Origin: Linanthus parryae
Taxonomy: Eukaryota > Streptophyta > Magnoliopsida > Ericales > Polemoniaceae
NCBI GenBank assembly: GCA_023055425.1
Contig: JALGPY010000004.1
Span: 20,545,718 to 20,609,717 of the forward strand
Reading direction: 5' to 3'
DNA: 64,000 nucleotides
The notes beneath the pieces were generated by a model. It made no database searches, was not told the origin of the DNA, and worked only from the letters and a program-made list of their open reading frames with translations. Positions 44,948 through 57,491 of this stretch are shown here, one piece after another (position 1 is the stretch's first letter; each line of letters opens with the position of its first letter). The translations under genes were made by a program, and so were the position numbers.

Positions 44948-45220
44948 TTAGAGTTTTTTTTTTAACCTCGTTAGATTTCTATATTTTACGATGATCCTTC
45001 CAAACATAAGACATCTAGGTAGATCCTTCACCATGCAGTGATCTTGGAAAGAAGGATTCTGATACTGCTTAAATTTCAACGCATTGAACCTATTCTCACA
45101 AAATTGGAGCACACGATCACGAAAGGCTGGTAGAGTCTCACCCTCCGCCCAAGGAGCTACAACCGGGTGGGTCTCGACTGGCACAATACGCTTCCTTGCG
45201 GTGAACTTGGTTCTAGCCAT
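44948..45220 (-). CDS. Small ORF (90 residues) starting with a histone-H3-tail-like sequence
   Basis: Begins MARTKFTARKR, which matches the start of histone H3 (MARTKQTARKS) at nine of the first ten residues. The remainder (PWAEGETLPAFRDRVLQFCE) is not histone-like. It lies about 480 bases into the element from the primer site, where a gag would start. Function unknown. The H3 likeness could be chance, a captured fragment or mimicry. The frame ends in a Lys run at 44948. Confidence 0.4.
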   Translation of the reverse strand: MARTKFTARKRIVPVETHPVVAPWAEGETLPAFRDRVLQFCENRFNALKFKQYQNPSFQDHCMVKDLPRCLMFGRIIVKYRNLTRLKKKL

Positions 45221-45696
45221 CTACAAAATAAACAAACTCCATAAGTCTCTTACTCCACAAAGTATAAATCATAAAACTAAAATGATCTCCATTATGAATC
45301 AACTATCATACTCCCAATACCTCAAGTATTTCAATGACATGACTCCGTAAAACGCACTAAGACTCTATAGAATACTATAATAATGAGAACTATCTTAAAT
45401 ATAACTCCAAACATACACTTTGAACACAATTTCCCAAATTTTGATCACCCAAACAGTAGACACCTAACCCAAACTCCTATGAAAATCCTCAAACCCAAAT
45501 ACTTAGCTAATCGGGTACGCAAAAACTCTTATTTAGGAGAGGGTGGGTCAGTGTACTCGCTTCTTAGTTCTATCATCTAAAGGCTTACTGACATATTAGT
45601 CGCTATCCAAGATTACCTTAACCCAACGACTTGTCAAAAATTATTACTTTTCCTACATTCATTTTAGTTACCCTACAGGTTTTAAATTTCCTTTAT

Positions 45697-45715
45697 GGAA
45701 CCCGCTCTGATACCA
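45697..45715 (-). promoter_or_regulatory. Initiator-Met primer binding site
   Basis: Minus strand TGGTATCAGAGCGGGTTCC, two bases from the LTR edge at 45718. It marks the LTR on its right as the 5' LTR of a minus-strand element. Confidence 0.88.
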
Positions 45716-46784
45716 CCTGTAAGACCCCCAAAATGACCAAGCCGGAAGTCTGGGGGGTGTCACTCCGTACCCGATACGAACCCGAATACAAGGACATTTA
45801 AAAGTGGTTCACAAGGAAAACATCCATAAAGTCTTAAAACAATACTTATTACAATTCAATTCTTTGTGCCTCAAACCCGGACATTAACCAAACAAAATTA
45901 AATGATAACTAAAATAAGTTCTAACTATTGAATGTGAAAATTCTAGAAGTCTAGATGTGATTCGCGCTTCCCGCTAAGCCAAGCTCCCATCTAAAACTGT
46001 GGTGCAGAAAACATAAAAAGAACACCACAATTTCAAAAATCAGCAATAAATAATGGCAAGCACACACCCAAGCATGTAAAATGATGATGAAGCACGTTTT
46101 ATAAAAATAAACAACTTGTCATGTAGTAGTTTAACTAAAAATGCAACGCAAATAAAGTTTGACCCTTACAAGAAAAATATGAGATATATCAAGATCATTA
46201 TATTTCACAAGACAAGTTCATTATCCAAGTAGGGGATTCCAAAATCTCATATTCATTCTTTTTCCATTAATAAGCAACAAATGTTAAAAAATTCACATTT
46301 ATAATTAGTTGATACGGGGGAAGAACCAACCACTTCGCAAGCATCCAGGACCTTAAGTGTCGACATCCCCTTAAGACTTCTTGTGGCCATAAGGGTGAGT
46401 ACAATGGGAGAACCGGGGCACTGCAACCGGATTAATACAATTCATTGTATAACCCAACCAATCCCAGTAGTAACCATGTAACAACCCCGCACAACTTTTC
46501 AACTTTCCGTTATCATCAATTATTATATTCTTGTGATATTTTCAATACAATGTGTCAAATAATGGAGTCAGTTGTTCAAATAGCACATAACACATAAACT
46601 CATTTTGAGACAAGTAGGAAAAAAATTATTTGACACAAAAGGGCGATAGGCACACTAGGCCTGGCATGTTTACTCACCTCAAATAGTAGCACTACTGCAA
46701 GGCCGTCTTAGTATGCAACGTACTCTTTTCTGAGAACTCGTTGCCTACAAGTTAACTATTCTAATTAAGCACAATACTCTATTA

Positions 46785-46961
46785 AGGGAAATGCTAAACG
46801 TCACCCTTTTTTCTTCACCAAGTTCACCCCTCATATGGATGTTTTTGATTGGTGATGTGATTATAGAAATATCTTAAAATAAATACTACCAACAATCATA
46901 CCTTGACACGTAGGAGGTGAACTTGAAGGGTGAAGAAAAAAGGGTGAAGCATAGCGGCCCT
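46785..46961. mobile_element. MITE (177 bp) with about 40-bp terminal inverted repeats
   Basis: The left end AGGGAAATGCTAAACGTCAC pairs with the right end, whose reverse complement is AGGGCCGCTATGCTTCACCC. Both continue into CCCTTTTTTCTTCACC. Nine-base flanks ACTCTATTA and ATTTTATTA agree at seven positions, suggesting a Mutator-type 9-bp duplication. No coding capacity. Confidence 0.72.
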
Positions 46962-47781
46962 ATTTTATTAATATATATGCTAAACTATATTACATGCACA
47001 TGAAACTCAGTCACAGTTTAGATTCTATTTCCAACCCAACATTCCCACGTGAACGCGATACACAATTAGTTAAGACGATTGGTTCTACAATAATGACACG
47101 GTCCTACACGTCGGTTTATCAATACACAACTACAATATTTATTTTTAAAACAAAGATATTATTAATTAACTAAATTTATATTTTGATAGAAACAACTCAC
47201 AAATTCTCTCATACATAACTATTTAGTGTCGGTGTCCTAAAATGAGTGTCAAAACCCGCATATTCTAACTAATTTCATCAACTAGACACTAATTAATTAA
47301 CCCAACATCTTTAACACAAATTCAGCAACTCCGAGCGACCAAAAACATTCCCATATCGACAAATTCATACCCTTTAGCGACCGGACATATCGTTCATCAA
47401 CTCTAGAGTACCCAATTATGCTTCTAACGGTCTCATTTTTTACTCCAATTCAGTTACCCGGCGATTACAACTCGCCCTAGCAACCCAACACAAAAAACAA
47501 GTGGTAGTTTCTAATTAGCCTATTTTTTCAGATTAATTTACCACCTACATAAACTAAGTTACTTGTGTGCAACAAGATTTAGAACGAATCCAACGACACT
47601 TTGATGAACAACGATGAACAACAATTTGAAAATTAACGCTATACGAATATGAAATAATAACGATTCATACTTACAAGTTTTGAGAGGGTTCAAAGAGGGA
47701 ATTGAGAGATTGAGCGGCGGAGATGGAGGCCACGTTGGGGCTGCTGGAAACCAAACGGGTAAGAATGACCAGTACGAGAAG

Positions 47782-47875
47782 AAGAAAAATAAAAAGAAGA
47801 AGAAGAAGAAGAAGAAGAAGAAGAAGAAGAAGAACCAGGACGTGGAAGAAGAAGAAGAAGAAACTATAGAAGAGG
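47782..47875. repeat. GAA microsatellite
   Basis: Mostly AAG/GAA triplets, interrupted near 47834-47846. The long Lys, Phe or Leu runs read from it are not genes. Confidence 0.95.
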
Positions 47876-48369
47876 GGGAAGAAGGGAACAATGAAGAGAA
47901 GGGGAAGAAATTGAAAGAATAAGAAGAACTGACCTGGGCCTGGGCGGCTGCAGGGGCCGGACTGGTCTTCTGGCCGGTCTAGTTGATGTCGCTGTTCTTG
48001 CTTTCCAGAGGCAGCGAGTAGCGGATAGAGGAAGGCAGAGAACGACACATAGAGAGGGAGAGAGAGAAAGAGATCGTGAGAGAGAGAGAGCTCAAAGGAG
48101 AAGATGATGATTAAGGAGGAATTGGAAATCGAAGAAGAAGGCAAGCAATCGGACTTGAATCCGATTAAATCCGATTGAAAGAGAAGTTTCTCCATGTTGG
48201 GATGTGATTTTGGGGAAAGAATCACACAGATGGGTTTTGGGTGAAACTTTTACATCTAATAAAGCAGAAAAACAGTTTCACACCCCTAGTTTAGCTGAAA
48301 GACACTTTTACACCCCTAGTTTAAGTAAAAGACACTATTAAGTTTGGATAAACGTCACAAAAGCCCCCA

Positions 48370-48511
<142 letters not shown>

Positions 48512-48599
48512 CAGTGACTCCAAAACTTAAACTTACGTCACAAAATACCCATAGTCACAAAATGGGGTATTTTAATAAGGGAGAATCTACCCCGGTGTG

Positions 48600-49713
48600 C
48601 CATGGCGCACAAGACCTTTATTGAGGCTCATGCACGCGAGTTGGGGATTCTCTAGACATTGATTCTAGAAGTGGAGGGCAGTCGACCCCGGTGTGGCACA
48701 CACTGACTATTTGAGAGCATAGTGGCGCCACACTATGGCTTGGGGATTGCTTTGCACATTTCGTCTCCTCCATTGAGGAGGTTGTGAGTATTTCTTCCCA
48801 TTTTTTAGGTTTGTGTTCAATTTTCTCCATCTCATCTATTGGTCTACGCATTTGATTGCTGAGTTTACTTGCATGAGCTATAAATTCGTTGAGGACAACG
48901 AAGCATTCAGTGTGGGGGTGGTTTAACTGTCTACTAGCTGATATGTCTTGCATAGCCAATTACATGTAGAATATTTAGATTGTGTTGTGTGTAAAGTCAG
49001 TGGTTTATGTTGGGTTTTTACATATATTGTCGTATTGTGTAGAGTATATTTACATATTGTTTGCATTTTTAAATAATTGAGTATACCCACCAAAAAATTG
49101 AGTTTAGTTTTGGGGAAATTTTCTCGTGTCTGAACCTTGTATATAGAGTTAGGATATTATGAAAAATACAAAAAATAAGAAAATAGAAAACCCATAAAAA
49201 ATTTTAAAAATTGAAAATTTGAGAAAATGCATTTGAGGATCTTGAAGTTGAAACTGGGGAGAGCTTAGTGAATGAATCCTTTTGAGTAGGAAGTGACGTA
49301 GTATGAGCAATTTTATTATTTAAAATTTAATATAGAGGTTTCACTAACCAAGGAATTTTTGGAAGTTGTGGAAAGAATGACACTTTAAGACATACCTAAG
49401 TTTCCTAAAGTGTGCTATTTAGATTGGGTGTTATTGTAATTGAATATTCTGTTTTCAAGTGGAAACTTGTGTTCTCTTGTTGATCTGGGGTGGATCTTCG
49501 TGTAGAGTTGGTTTCATGTGGTATGGATGACTTAGCCTAAGTGAAGTTGAGGGGCGTACACCACCATCCCTTACGGTGACCGCAAGAGTTAACCGTAAAA
49601 TCCAACACTCTTTATGCTCTACTGAACGATTGTAAAAACAGAGTAGGAAAGAAAGAAAATGAGAAATCTAAAAAAAAAGAAAATTGTGCATCAAGGAGAA
49701 ACAACATACTGTG
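48600..49713 (+). other. Element C 3' untranslated region, first part
   Basis: No gene. Early part (48600-48760) has GC-rich dyads such as GTGGCGCCAC and two CCCCGGTGTG words. The conserved motif TTGAGGACAACGAAGCATTC followed by AGTGTGGGGGTGG is at 48889-48925. Confidence 0.65.
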
Positions 49714-49718
49714 CTTCC

Positions 49719-51577
49719 TGTAATACCCCTAATTTTTATAGCGTATTCGAATATATTCTTCTAAGTTTTGGGGTCACTATTTCTGTTTCCTAAACTATGA
49801 GGGTGTATAGTGTATATTCTCTAACCTAAATATTACTCCCACTACACCACATCTTATTTTCTCTACCACATTGTGCTCCCAACCCACCTTATTACTCCTC
49901 CAGAATAGCTCCTTCTCCATCTTCCCCAATTCACCGGAACAAGCACCACCATCACCTCACGATCCCCATTACATGGTTGTAACTCACCTAATTCACAATG
50001 AAATAAGAATCAAACCCCTTTACCTCCCTCACACAACAAATCACGGCTCCCTCTCTCGCCCTCTGCTTTCACCAAAACAACAACCACTGCTTCCCCTGTT
50101 TTCACCAAGCAAAAACTGACCACCACTGCCTCTGCTCATTTAGCTGGAGAAAACCACCAGAAACAGCTCGCATCTCCTTTCCGACGAACCAGCAGGAGCA
50201 ACAGGGACTTCGCCGGCTCTGTTTTTGTGCCGACCCGAATCCCGAACCGATCGGAATCCGAGTTCCAACGGGAAACCCAGCAGTCCGCCACTCCGATCGC
50301 CATCACCGGCGAAACCACCTGCCGTTGCCTCCCTCTCTCTTGATTCACCCAGGCGACCTAGAGTTCGGTGTTTCAGTCGACAAAATCACCCAGCCGAACC
50401 AGCCGGCGAAATCGATCCAACCCGATCGAACCCACTGCCGCCAATTGCTCTGCCTGTTCTCCTTTGGCACTCGTCGTCCCCCTTGCTCCGGCGAAGCCAG
50501 TACCGGCGATTAGCAGCAGCAGAGCCTGATTCACTCCAGTCCCGAGCCAATCGCCGCCGTCTTCTTCACTTATGTTGCTCTTCAATCGGTAATCACCAAG
50601 AACCCAACTTGTTAAATCTTATTTCCCTCATCATATGTATGTGTAATCATGGCTTTGTGTGTGTATGAGTTGGGTTGATTTCACTATGCAGAGAGTGTTA
50701 GCAAAGATGAAAAAGATGACTGAGTTTGGGTATTATAGTGTTATAGTTAGGGGTAATTGTGTAATTTTGATAATCTGTTAGGGTGGTTGTTATACTTTCA
50801 GAGAGTTTTGCGGAGGTCTCAGTTATTAACTACAAGTTGTTTTTAGTTTGTTATTCTTATACTTATATTTAGTGTTTATTTATTAAATATTAATTCTAAT
50901 TAATTAGTTTCTTTAACATGAATATAAATATAATTTTGTATAGTATAATTTTATAAGAAAAGTCTTACTAATAAAAATAAATAGTTGTTGCGAAATAAAA
51001 ATTGTGTTCCTTACGATCTGGATAACTTAACATTATTGTGTTTATTTCAAGATTCTTCTTTATTAAAATTTATATTGTTTATAATTAGATATTTACTCTT
51101 TTAGTAATTAAATTAACTTTCTTGAAAACTAGTATATTTTCTAGATATTATACTCTTTTCTAGATAACTAGTTATAAATAGATTTTAAGAATATAGCTAA
51201 TTAGTTTAAAGTTTGTTCCTATTATTTTAGTTTATCATTATTATTATTATTTTCCTTAATAACATAACTTTGTAAACTATTATTCTTTTCTAATTTTAGA
51301 GGGGTGTAAATTAAATTAGAAACCTGCTGTCGGCTTTGTCTATTGTAAAACCCGCAGGTTAGCATTGAGGTGGAGGAAACGCGCACACATGGTGAAGCTT
51401 AGGGTTTTAGTAGAAAATAAAGATTAGTTTCAGTGTTATCACTTAGTTTGTTAGTGAATGTTCATTTCTTTGTTTCCAAACGTTGTTGGAGTGTTCTCTT
51501 TTATATATATAAATAATGTACTTGGAATTTTGGTTGAATTGTACTGGCTGTGAACTGTGGTCCTTCGGGCTGTTTCA
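49719..51577 (+). mobile_element. Probable solo LTR (1859 bp) in element C
   Basis: Starts TGTAATACCCCTAATTTT, ends GGGCTGTTTCA, flanked by CTTCC at 49714-49718 and 51578-51582. The start resembles chromovirus LTRs. The interior has a TATA-poor, C-rich leader-like stretch (49860-50600) with short ORFs I do not consider genes. A CA-CTTCC match within 2 kb could arise by chance at perhaps one in ten, so the right end is tentative. Confidence 0.5.
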
Positions 51578-51582
51578 CTTCC

Positions 51583-52134
51583 AGTCACCTGAAAAATTTG
51601 GATTCCATCCAAGTAGAGCTAGAGAGTAAAACTAGGGCCAAGCCTTATTTCACAGGAGTTGTGACTCCCTTCAGCGGGATAATTTTAATTCAAACACAAT
51701 AAAGGCTAAGAGGGTCTGAAAACCTCATATGATTTGGTGAAGAAAGGCTACAATAAGATTTTATCTAAATTAAACCCAATGAAGCTTAGGATTTGCTTGT
51801 GTCTTGGTTTGAATTGGTGGAAGAAAGTGGGCGCCTTATTGAGCTTTTGCATATAATTATTTTCATTTCAAATTCTTGCTACGTGTATGTAAATTTCAAA
51901 AAGGTTTAGTGAAAGCTTAATGATTTTCGGTTTATGAGAGGGGGATTGCCTGATCTTGCCAAAAGAGAAATTGGATGTTTGTGTTAAAAACTTGTTTTAA
52001 GATCGAGTCTAGATTCAAATTTTCATCATATTGCTCCATTAGAGTGTCGGGAGTAATGTTTGAGTCGTTTGAGTCTTGTTTGCTATTAGACAGTTAGATG
52101 CATTAGACGAGGCTTTGCTCGGGACGCGCAAATG
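51583..52134 (+). other. Element C 3' untranslated region, second part
   Basis: No gene seen. It leads into TTGCTCGGGACGCGCAAATG, the usual Athila context before the polypurine tract. Confidence 0.65.
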
Positions 52135-52151
52135 GCAAGTGTGGGGGTATT
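52135..52151 (+). promoter_or_regulatory. Polypurine tract of element C
   Basis: GCAAGTGTGGGGGTATT directly before the LTR start TGATAAATCC. Confidence 0.88.
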
Positions 52152-53636
52152 TGATAAATCCTTCATAAGAGTTATCCTACAGACATTCTACATTTTTATT
52201 TGTTTGCATTTATGTGCAAAGTTATGAATTTCGGGCTTATTTCACGAGAAAATGCGTTTTTGGATGTTTTTGAGCTTAAAAGTTCAATTCGGACGTTTCT
52301 TAATGGTTTTGAGTATGATTTGAATAATTAATCACATTTTATATTGACGATTGTATTCGTGTTATGCTTGATAGGATTATAGATGCGGGAATCAAGTGGA
52401 GTGAAGAAACGAGCTTCGGAACAAAAGAAAAAGGAGAAATTGGGACATTTTGGATATTTTAGAAAAAATTGGTAATATTTGAAAAAAACGAGAAAACGGT
52501 ACGAAAACGGTGATTTATCTACATGATCGACGTCTACGTCGCGGAAGGACTCCATAGGTGCAAAAATCACGTTCCTCAGAGTTCCGGATCAAAATCTGGG
52601 TCAATATTTTCTTTTCAAAAAGCTTAGTTTCTTTTCCATGAAAAGTGAACGTACGTTTACTTTAAGGTGAACGTACGATCACTTTTACTTAGAAAAAATT
52701 TAAGAAGTGAACCTGGAGGAGGCTTCTGGCAGAAAGTACAATTGAACATACGTTCACACTGATTTTGTCTGTGAACATACGTTCACGGGAAAGTGAACGT
52801 ACGTGTACCCTGCGTACCAGGAACGGGTTTTGGGGAGGGGGTTCGCTATTTTTAATATTTAATGATGGATATTGATCCAAAAACTATAAGAATGACCGAG
52901 AACGTGGTTTTGAGAGAACATGCGTCGAGAAGAATAGGACATGATTTTGGAGCTTGGTGAGCATCGTTGGAGCGTCAAAGTTCCACGTTTGGATCTCTCT
53001 TCTCTCATTTCTACGTATTCTTTGTTTATGAACTTGAAAAATATGTTATCATGTTAGTGGCTATGTCTGGGTAAGTTAATTATCGAGATTTCTCAATGGT
53101 GGCTAGGGTTTGAAGCCTTTTTGGCGAATTATGACTTTGATTCACGTTTTGCCGAAACTTAATCGATGATGTTCTTGTTTGCTATGTTTAGTTCTTGATC
53201 TTAATCCATATTTGTATCATTTGGCCAGCCATATAAATATCATAGGTAATTAGTCAGAGAAATTAACAAATTACCCGTATAATTGAACTAAGCATGTAGC
53301 CGCAGGTTAGAGGAATCAACCATTGACTGTGAACTTTGAGTAGAATTATACGTAATTATATGTTTTAGGGCTAATTAGAACTTGGTATCTCGTTTGTAAT
53401 TTGACCTAGGCATAGAAAGCTAGCTTGGTAACTCGGTTAGCATTATTGCTCGTTTGGCAAACTAAAACATTATCGGTGTTTCAAAATGTAATTCGTTAGC
53501 GATATTTACATAGTGATCCTAGAGAAATCCTGATACTCATCTCTCATTAAAATCTCAATTTTAATCATTAGTTGTTATTTAATTTCTTAGTTAGTAAATA
53601 AACTTAAAGATTTGCCCACATAGTGGTAATCGTACT
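52152..53636 (+). repeat. 3' LTR of element C, truncated by copia 3
   Basis: Begins TGATAAATCCTTC. It reaches the TTTGCCCACA stretch that in the other Athila LTRs lies near the end, then stops at the copia LTR (53637). The last five bases, GTACT, are the expected target duplication, whose partner is not in the window. Confidence 0.88.
52645..52808. repeat. Palindrome cluster in element C LTR
   Basis: Frames at 52645 (GTGAACGTACGTTTAC), 52667 (GTGAACGTACGATCAC), 52742 (TTGAACATACGTTCAC), 52771 (GTGAACATACGTTCAC) and 52793 (GTGAACGTACGTGTAC). Spacing is 22, 75, 29 and 22. Confidence 0.93.
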
Positions 53637-55037
53637 TGTAGGGATTTGATAATGGATACGCAGCGAAATAAACAATAATTTATCCAATCAAGACCCTCCA
53701 AGGATCATAGGAAGAGAATTCATAACGATAGTGAAGGATTCAGATCAAGTACCTTGTAGGTCTCCTTTGATGACTTGAAACGTGAATAGTGTCACGTCTC
53801 TACGGTTGATCCACACCTAGGATTGAGATCTAGATCCTCCAACTCCTTGTGCTAGTGAGAAATAATGGAAGAGGAAGAAGATATCACGCAACGGAGACCA
53901 AAATAGAGGGGCGACCTCTCTTCTTTGGCCGATGGGTAGGAGCGGACAAGGGGGGTCGGGCGGCCCTCTTTGTCTTGCTCTCTCGTTGCTTCTCTCATAC
54001 TCAACGTATGTTATGAGCATTAGTTATTAGGGAGAGCATCCTTTATATAGTCCAACAACTCCTTGTTACTACATAAAGGCCTTTCCTATTCCTACTCAAG
54101 TTCAGATTAGTCCAACTTGCATATTAGTCCTACTAAGTTTGCAAGTTGTTGCGTTTTGATCCTTCTAATTAATTAAGCATATTAATTAATTCTCAAGTCT
54201 AGTTCAATCCATATGACGTGTGACCCCATAGGTTTCTACTTAGTTGGTAGTAACTATTTACTAATATTGAGTGGTCTCTAGCAAGACATCCATACTATCC
54301 AACTAATAGAAATAGTCATCCGACAAACCTTGTGCAAGTATAGTCTCATCGCTTTGTCTCAATATACGGATTTGACACGAGACATAAAAGTCACACTCGT
54401 ATATCCAATCCATAGTTCCTCGATCCTGGGAATAGCCTTATTCGTGCAAATAATATCAATATCCTATATTGATTTATTTGAGTCTGGCCAGACATTCTAT
54501 AAGAACTATCCCTCGAATGGCCTAGGATATTTTCTCCCGTTATGTAGGAGGGAAACATTTTATCTACATCACTACGATATCTAAGCTTGCTTCATATTGT
54601 GTCCGATACACGCCTTTATGACTACCAAGTAACGGTGTAGCAGTTGACGCTACCAAAAACACAATACTCCACAACTAGATGATCTAGTGACCTCAAGTCT
54701 AAGGATGACAATACCGTTGTCACCGCGAGAAGCACTTGTGACTTTAAATAACCTGTATGTATCCTTCTCGGAGATGCTTCAATCCAGTATGCCATTACAC
54801 TAATGCATACCCATGTGTTGGATCGTTATATCTCCATATCAATCCAACCCCATACTAGTCTATAGGTGATTGTCCTGTTAATCAGTATAATGGACTAGGG
54901 ATATTTAAGATTAACAACATAATTGTAAATCTAAGGAATTCATTATATTAAATATCTCCATAAATAATAAAATGAATATTGTAGCCAATTTATTGTTCAT
55001 ACTAAACTAGATTGGCTCTAGGGCATCTATTCCAACA
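53637..55037 (-). repeat. 3' LTR of copia 3 (1401 bp)
   Basis: Plus-strand start TGTAGGGATTTGATAATGG, end ATCTATTCCAACA, next to the polypurine tract. Confidence 0.94.
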
Positions 55038-55052
55038 GTCTCCCACTTGCAC
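55038..55052 (-). promoter_or_regulatory. Polypurine tract of copia 3
   Basis: Minus strand GTGCAAGTGGGAGAC, adjacent to the LTR start. Confidence 0.88.
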
Positions 55053-55543
55053 TAGAGCCAATCAGGTGCATCTCGTATGCCTATGCTCCTAGTGTGCCCT
55101 TCATGCTTGCGCTGAACAAGTGACTTTGTAAGTGGATCTGAAAGATTCTCATTTGTAGAAATCTTGCATATCCGAACGTATCCTCTTTCGATAATATCTT
55201 GAATAAGATGGAACTTGCTGAGTACGTGCTTGGATTCCTGGTGTGACCTGGGTTCCTTTGATTGTGCGATCGCCCCAGTGTTGTCACAATACAACTCTAC
55301 CAGATACGAAATGGTATGAACCACACTAAGCTCAGTGATGAACTTCCTAATCCAAATAGCCTCCCTTGCGACGCAATTCGCAGCATTGTACTCAGCCTCT
55401 GTTGTAGAATGAGCCACCGTCTCTTGCTTGGAAATCTTCCAGCTCACCGCTGCTCCATTTAGGCAAAACGAAAACCCCAACTGTGATCTGAAATCATCTC
55501 TGTCGGTTTGGAAGCTTGCATCCGTGTAACCCCTTACACGCAA
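55052..55543 (-). pseudogene. pol: RNase H of copia 3
   Basis: Motifs YTDASFQTDRDD, TVAHSTTEAEYNAA, YCDNTGAIAQSKEP and LVQRKHEGH at the end. These carry the acidic residues of copia RNase H, and the frame runs to the end of pol. It is shifted by one base relative to RT at about 55534-55545. Confidence 0.92.
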
Positions 55544-56949
55544 CTCCTCCTCACCCCAAATATCAAGAACGCATCCTTAGTTCGTCTCAAGTACTTTATG
55601 ATGTTCTTGACTGCAATCCAGTGACTCTCACCTGGATTGGACTTATATATGCTTGTCATACTCAATATATATGACATCTCTAGTCTAGTACATAACATGA
55701 CGTAAATGATGGATCCTATGTCCGAGGCATAGGGAACCCTACTCATGCGTTTCTTCTCAATCTCATTGGAAGGACAACCACTCATCGAAAGAGTGATTCC
55801 ATGCGGCATGGGCAAGAATCCCTTCTTGAAATCTTGCATGTTGAACCGTTTCAATACCTTGTCTATATATGTACTTTGACTTAGGCCGAGCAACTTCCTA
55901 GATCTATCTCTATAGATCTTGATACCAATTATATAAGCTGCTTCACCTAAGTCTTTCATTGAGAAACACTTTCCTAGCCAATCTTTAACAGTTTGCAGCA
56001 TAGGAATGTCGTTTCCAATGAGTAGTATGTCATCCACATACAAGAACAGAAAAGAAACAGAGCTCCCACTAACCTTCTTGTATACACAAGATTCATCTTC
56101 GTTTCTGATGAAGCCAAACTCTTTGACCACTTCATCAAAACGTCGATTCCAACTTTTAGAAGCTTGCTTCAATCCATAAATGGATCATTGCAGTTTACAT
56201 AATTTGTTAGCTTGCTTTGGATCTTCAAAACCCTCAAGTTCTGTCATGTACACATCCTCGATGAGATTCCCATACAAGAATGCTGTTTTGACATCCATAT
56301 GCCAAATCTCATAGTCGTAGTATGCTACAATAGCAAGTAAGATTTGGATGGATTTGGTCATTGAGACTGGTGAAAAGGTTTCATCATAGTCAAAATCATG
56401 AATCTGTCTGAACAATTTAGCCACCAATCTGCCCCTATAGGTAATCACATTACCATCCATGTAAATATTCTTCTTGAAGACCCACTTGCATCCCATGGGC
56501 CGAGCCCCTGCGGGTGGTTCCACCAAAGTCCATACTTTGTTGGTATACATGGATTCCATCTCGGATCTCATGGCCTCAAGCAACTTATGAGACTCCGGCC
56601 CTTTAATGGCTTCTCTGTAGGTAGTAGTCTCATCATCTATGAGAAATGTGCCACCAGACTCAGTCACGAGAAGTCCATACCTCTCTAGCTCCTGGAGCAC
56701 TCTACTCGACCTACGAAGTTCTTGTGTTACTTGAACAGGCTGCTCCACAACTTCTTGTGGTTCCTGTTCATGTTCCATGGTAGGATCAATAATTTGTGGT
56801 TCTTGAACTTCTTCAAGTTCTACAGGTTTCCCACTTGCTTCTTTGGAGACAAATTCTCTTTCTAGAAACACGCCGGACCGAGCAACAAACACTTTGATCT
56901 TAGTTGGATTGTAGTAATAATATCCTTTAGTTTCCTTAGGGTATCCCAC
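55534..56949 (-). pseudogene. pol: Reverse transcriptase of copia 3, one in-frame TGA
   Basis: First part (56185-56949) has MDVKTAFLYGNLIEDVYM and WTLVEPPAGARPMGCKWVFK. The second part (55534-56172), after a TGA at about 56182, has SIYGLKQASKSWN, YVDDILLIGND and STYIDKVLKRFNMQD. Both parts share one frame. Relatives have Arg at the TGA, so CGA to TGA is likely. Active site YVDD is intact. Confidence 0.93.
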
Positions 56950-57490
56950 AAACTTGCACTTGTCCGACTTAGGCCCTAACCTTGTCTGATTGTAAACATT
57001 TTACATAGACATCGTAGATCGAACCATATCAATAGAGTTCGATTTATCCTCTCGGACACGCCATTCCATTGTGGCGTTCCGGGTGGAGTGAGTTGGGATA
57101 TTATCCAAAAGTCTGTAAGATAGTCGTCAAACTCTTGGGTCAAGTATTCACCTCCACGATTCGATCGTAGAGCCTTAATACTTTTTCCAAGCTACTTCTC
57201 CACTTCATTCTTGAGTTCTTTGAACTTTTCAAAGGACTCAGATTTGGCCTTCATAAGGTATACAAATCCATATTTACTGAAATCATTAGTAAATGTGATG
57301 AAGTAGACGTAACCACCCATGGAAGGCGTGGAAAATGGCCCACATACATCAGTATGTACTAGAGCCAATTGCTCACTAGTCCTCTCAACTTTCTTATTGA
57401 AAGGGGACTTTGTCATTTTTCCTAATAAACAAGCCTCACATGTCTCATATGATTCAAAATAAAATGAGTCTAGAAATTCATCCTTATGGA
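56950..57490 (-). pseudogene. pol: Integrase of copia 3
   Basis: The core starts LALVHTDVCGPFSTPSMGG (57192-57416) and continues past a TAG with LGKSIKALRSNRGGEYL and a later GTPQWNGVSE stretch, giving the DDE acidic residues. At the TAG relatives usually have Gln (CAG). More breaks lie at 56950-57100. Confidence 0.88.
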
Positions 57491-57491
57491 G

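Larger units (their letters stand above)
43523..45696 (-). mobile_element. Interior fragment of a minus-strand LTR element, mostly noncoding
   Basis: Follows the primer site at 45697-45715 on the minus strand. Only short ORFs are found (44948-45220 and 44719-44919). No RT or integrase was seen, so it is either a non-autonomous element or a truncated leader-gag fragment. Confidence 0.5.
48600..53636 (+). mobile_element. Element C: 3' end of an Athila-like retrotransposon (plus strand)
   Basis: Contains the GAGGACAACG...GTGTGGGGG motif (48889-48925), 3' untranslated sequence, a polypurine tract (about 52135-52151) and an LTR from 52152 that is interrupted by copia 3 at 53637. A probable solo LTR lies inside. 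No coding part is left in this segment. Confidence 0.85.

Noticed and set aside
44948..45220. A real histone H3 gene or pseudogene
   Set aside because: Similarity stops after about ten residues; no histone fold follows.
47680..47922. Lys-rich protein or the Phe/Leu-rich frames on the other strand
   Set aside because: Translation of a GAA microsatellite.
50225..50668. Pro/Ser-rich plus-strand ORF as a host gene
   Set aside because: Lies in a C-rich leader-like part of a probable LTR, no domain, overlaps an equally open minus frame.
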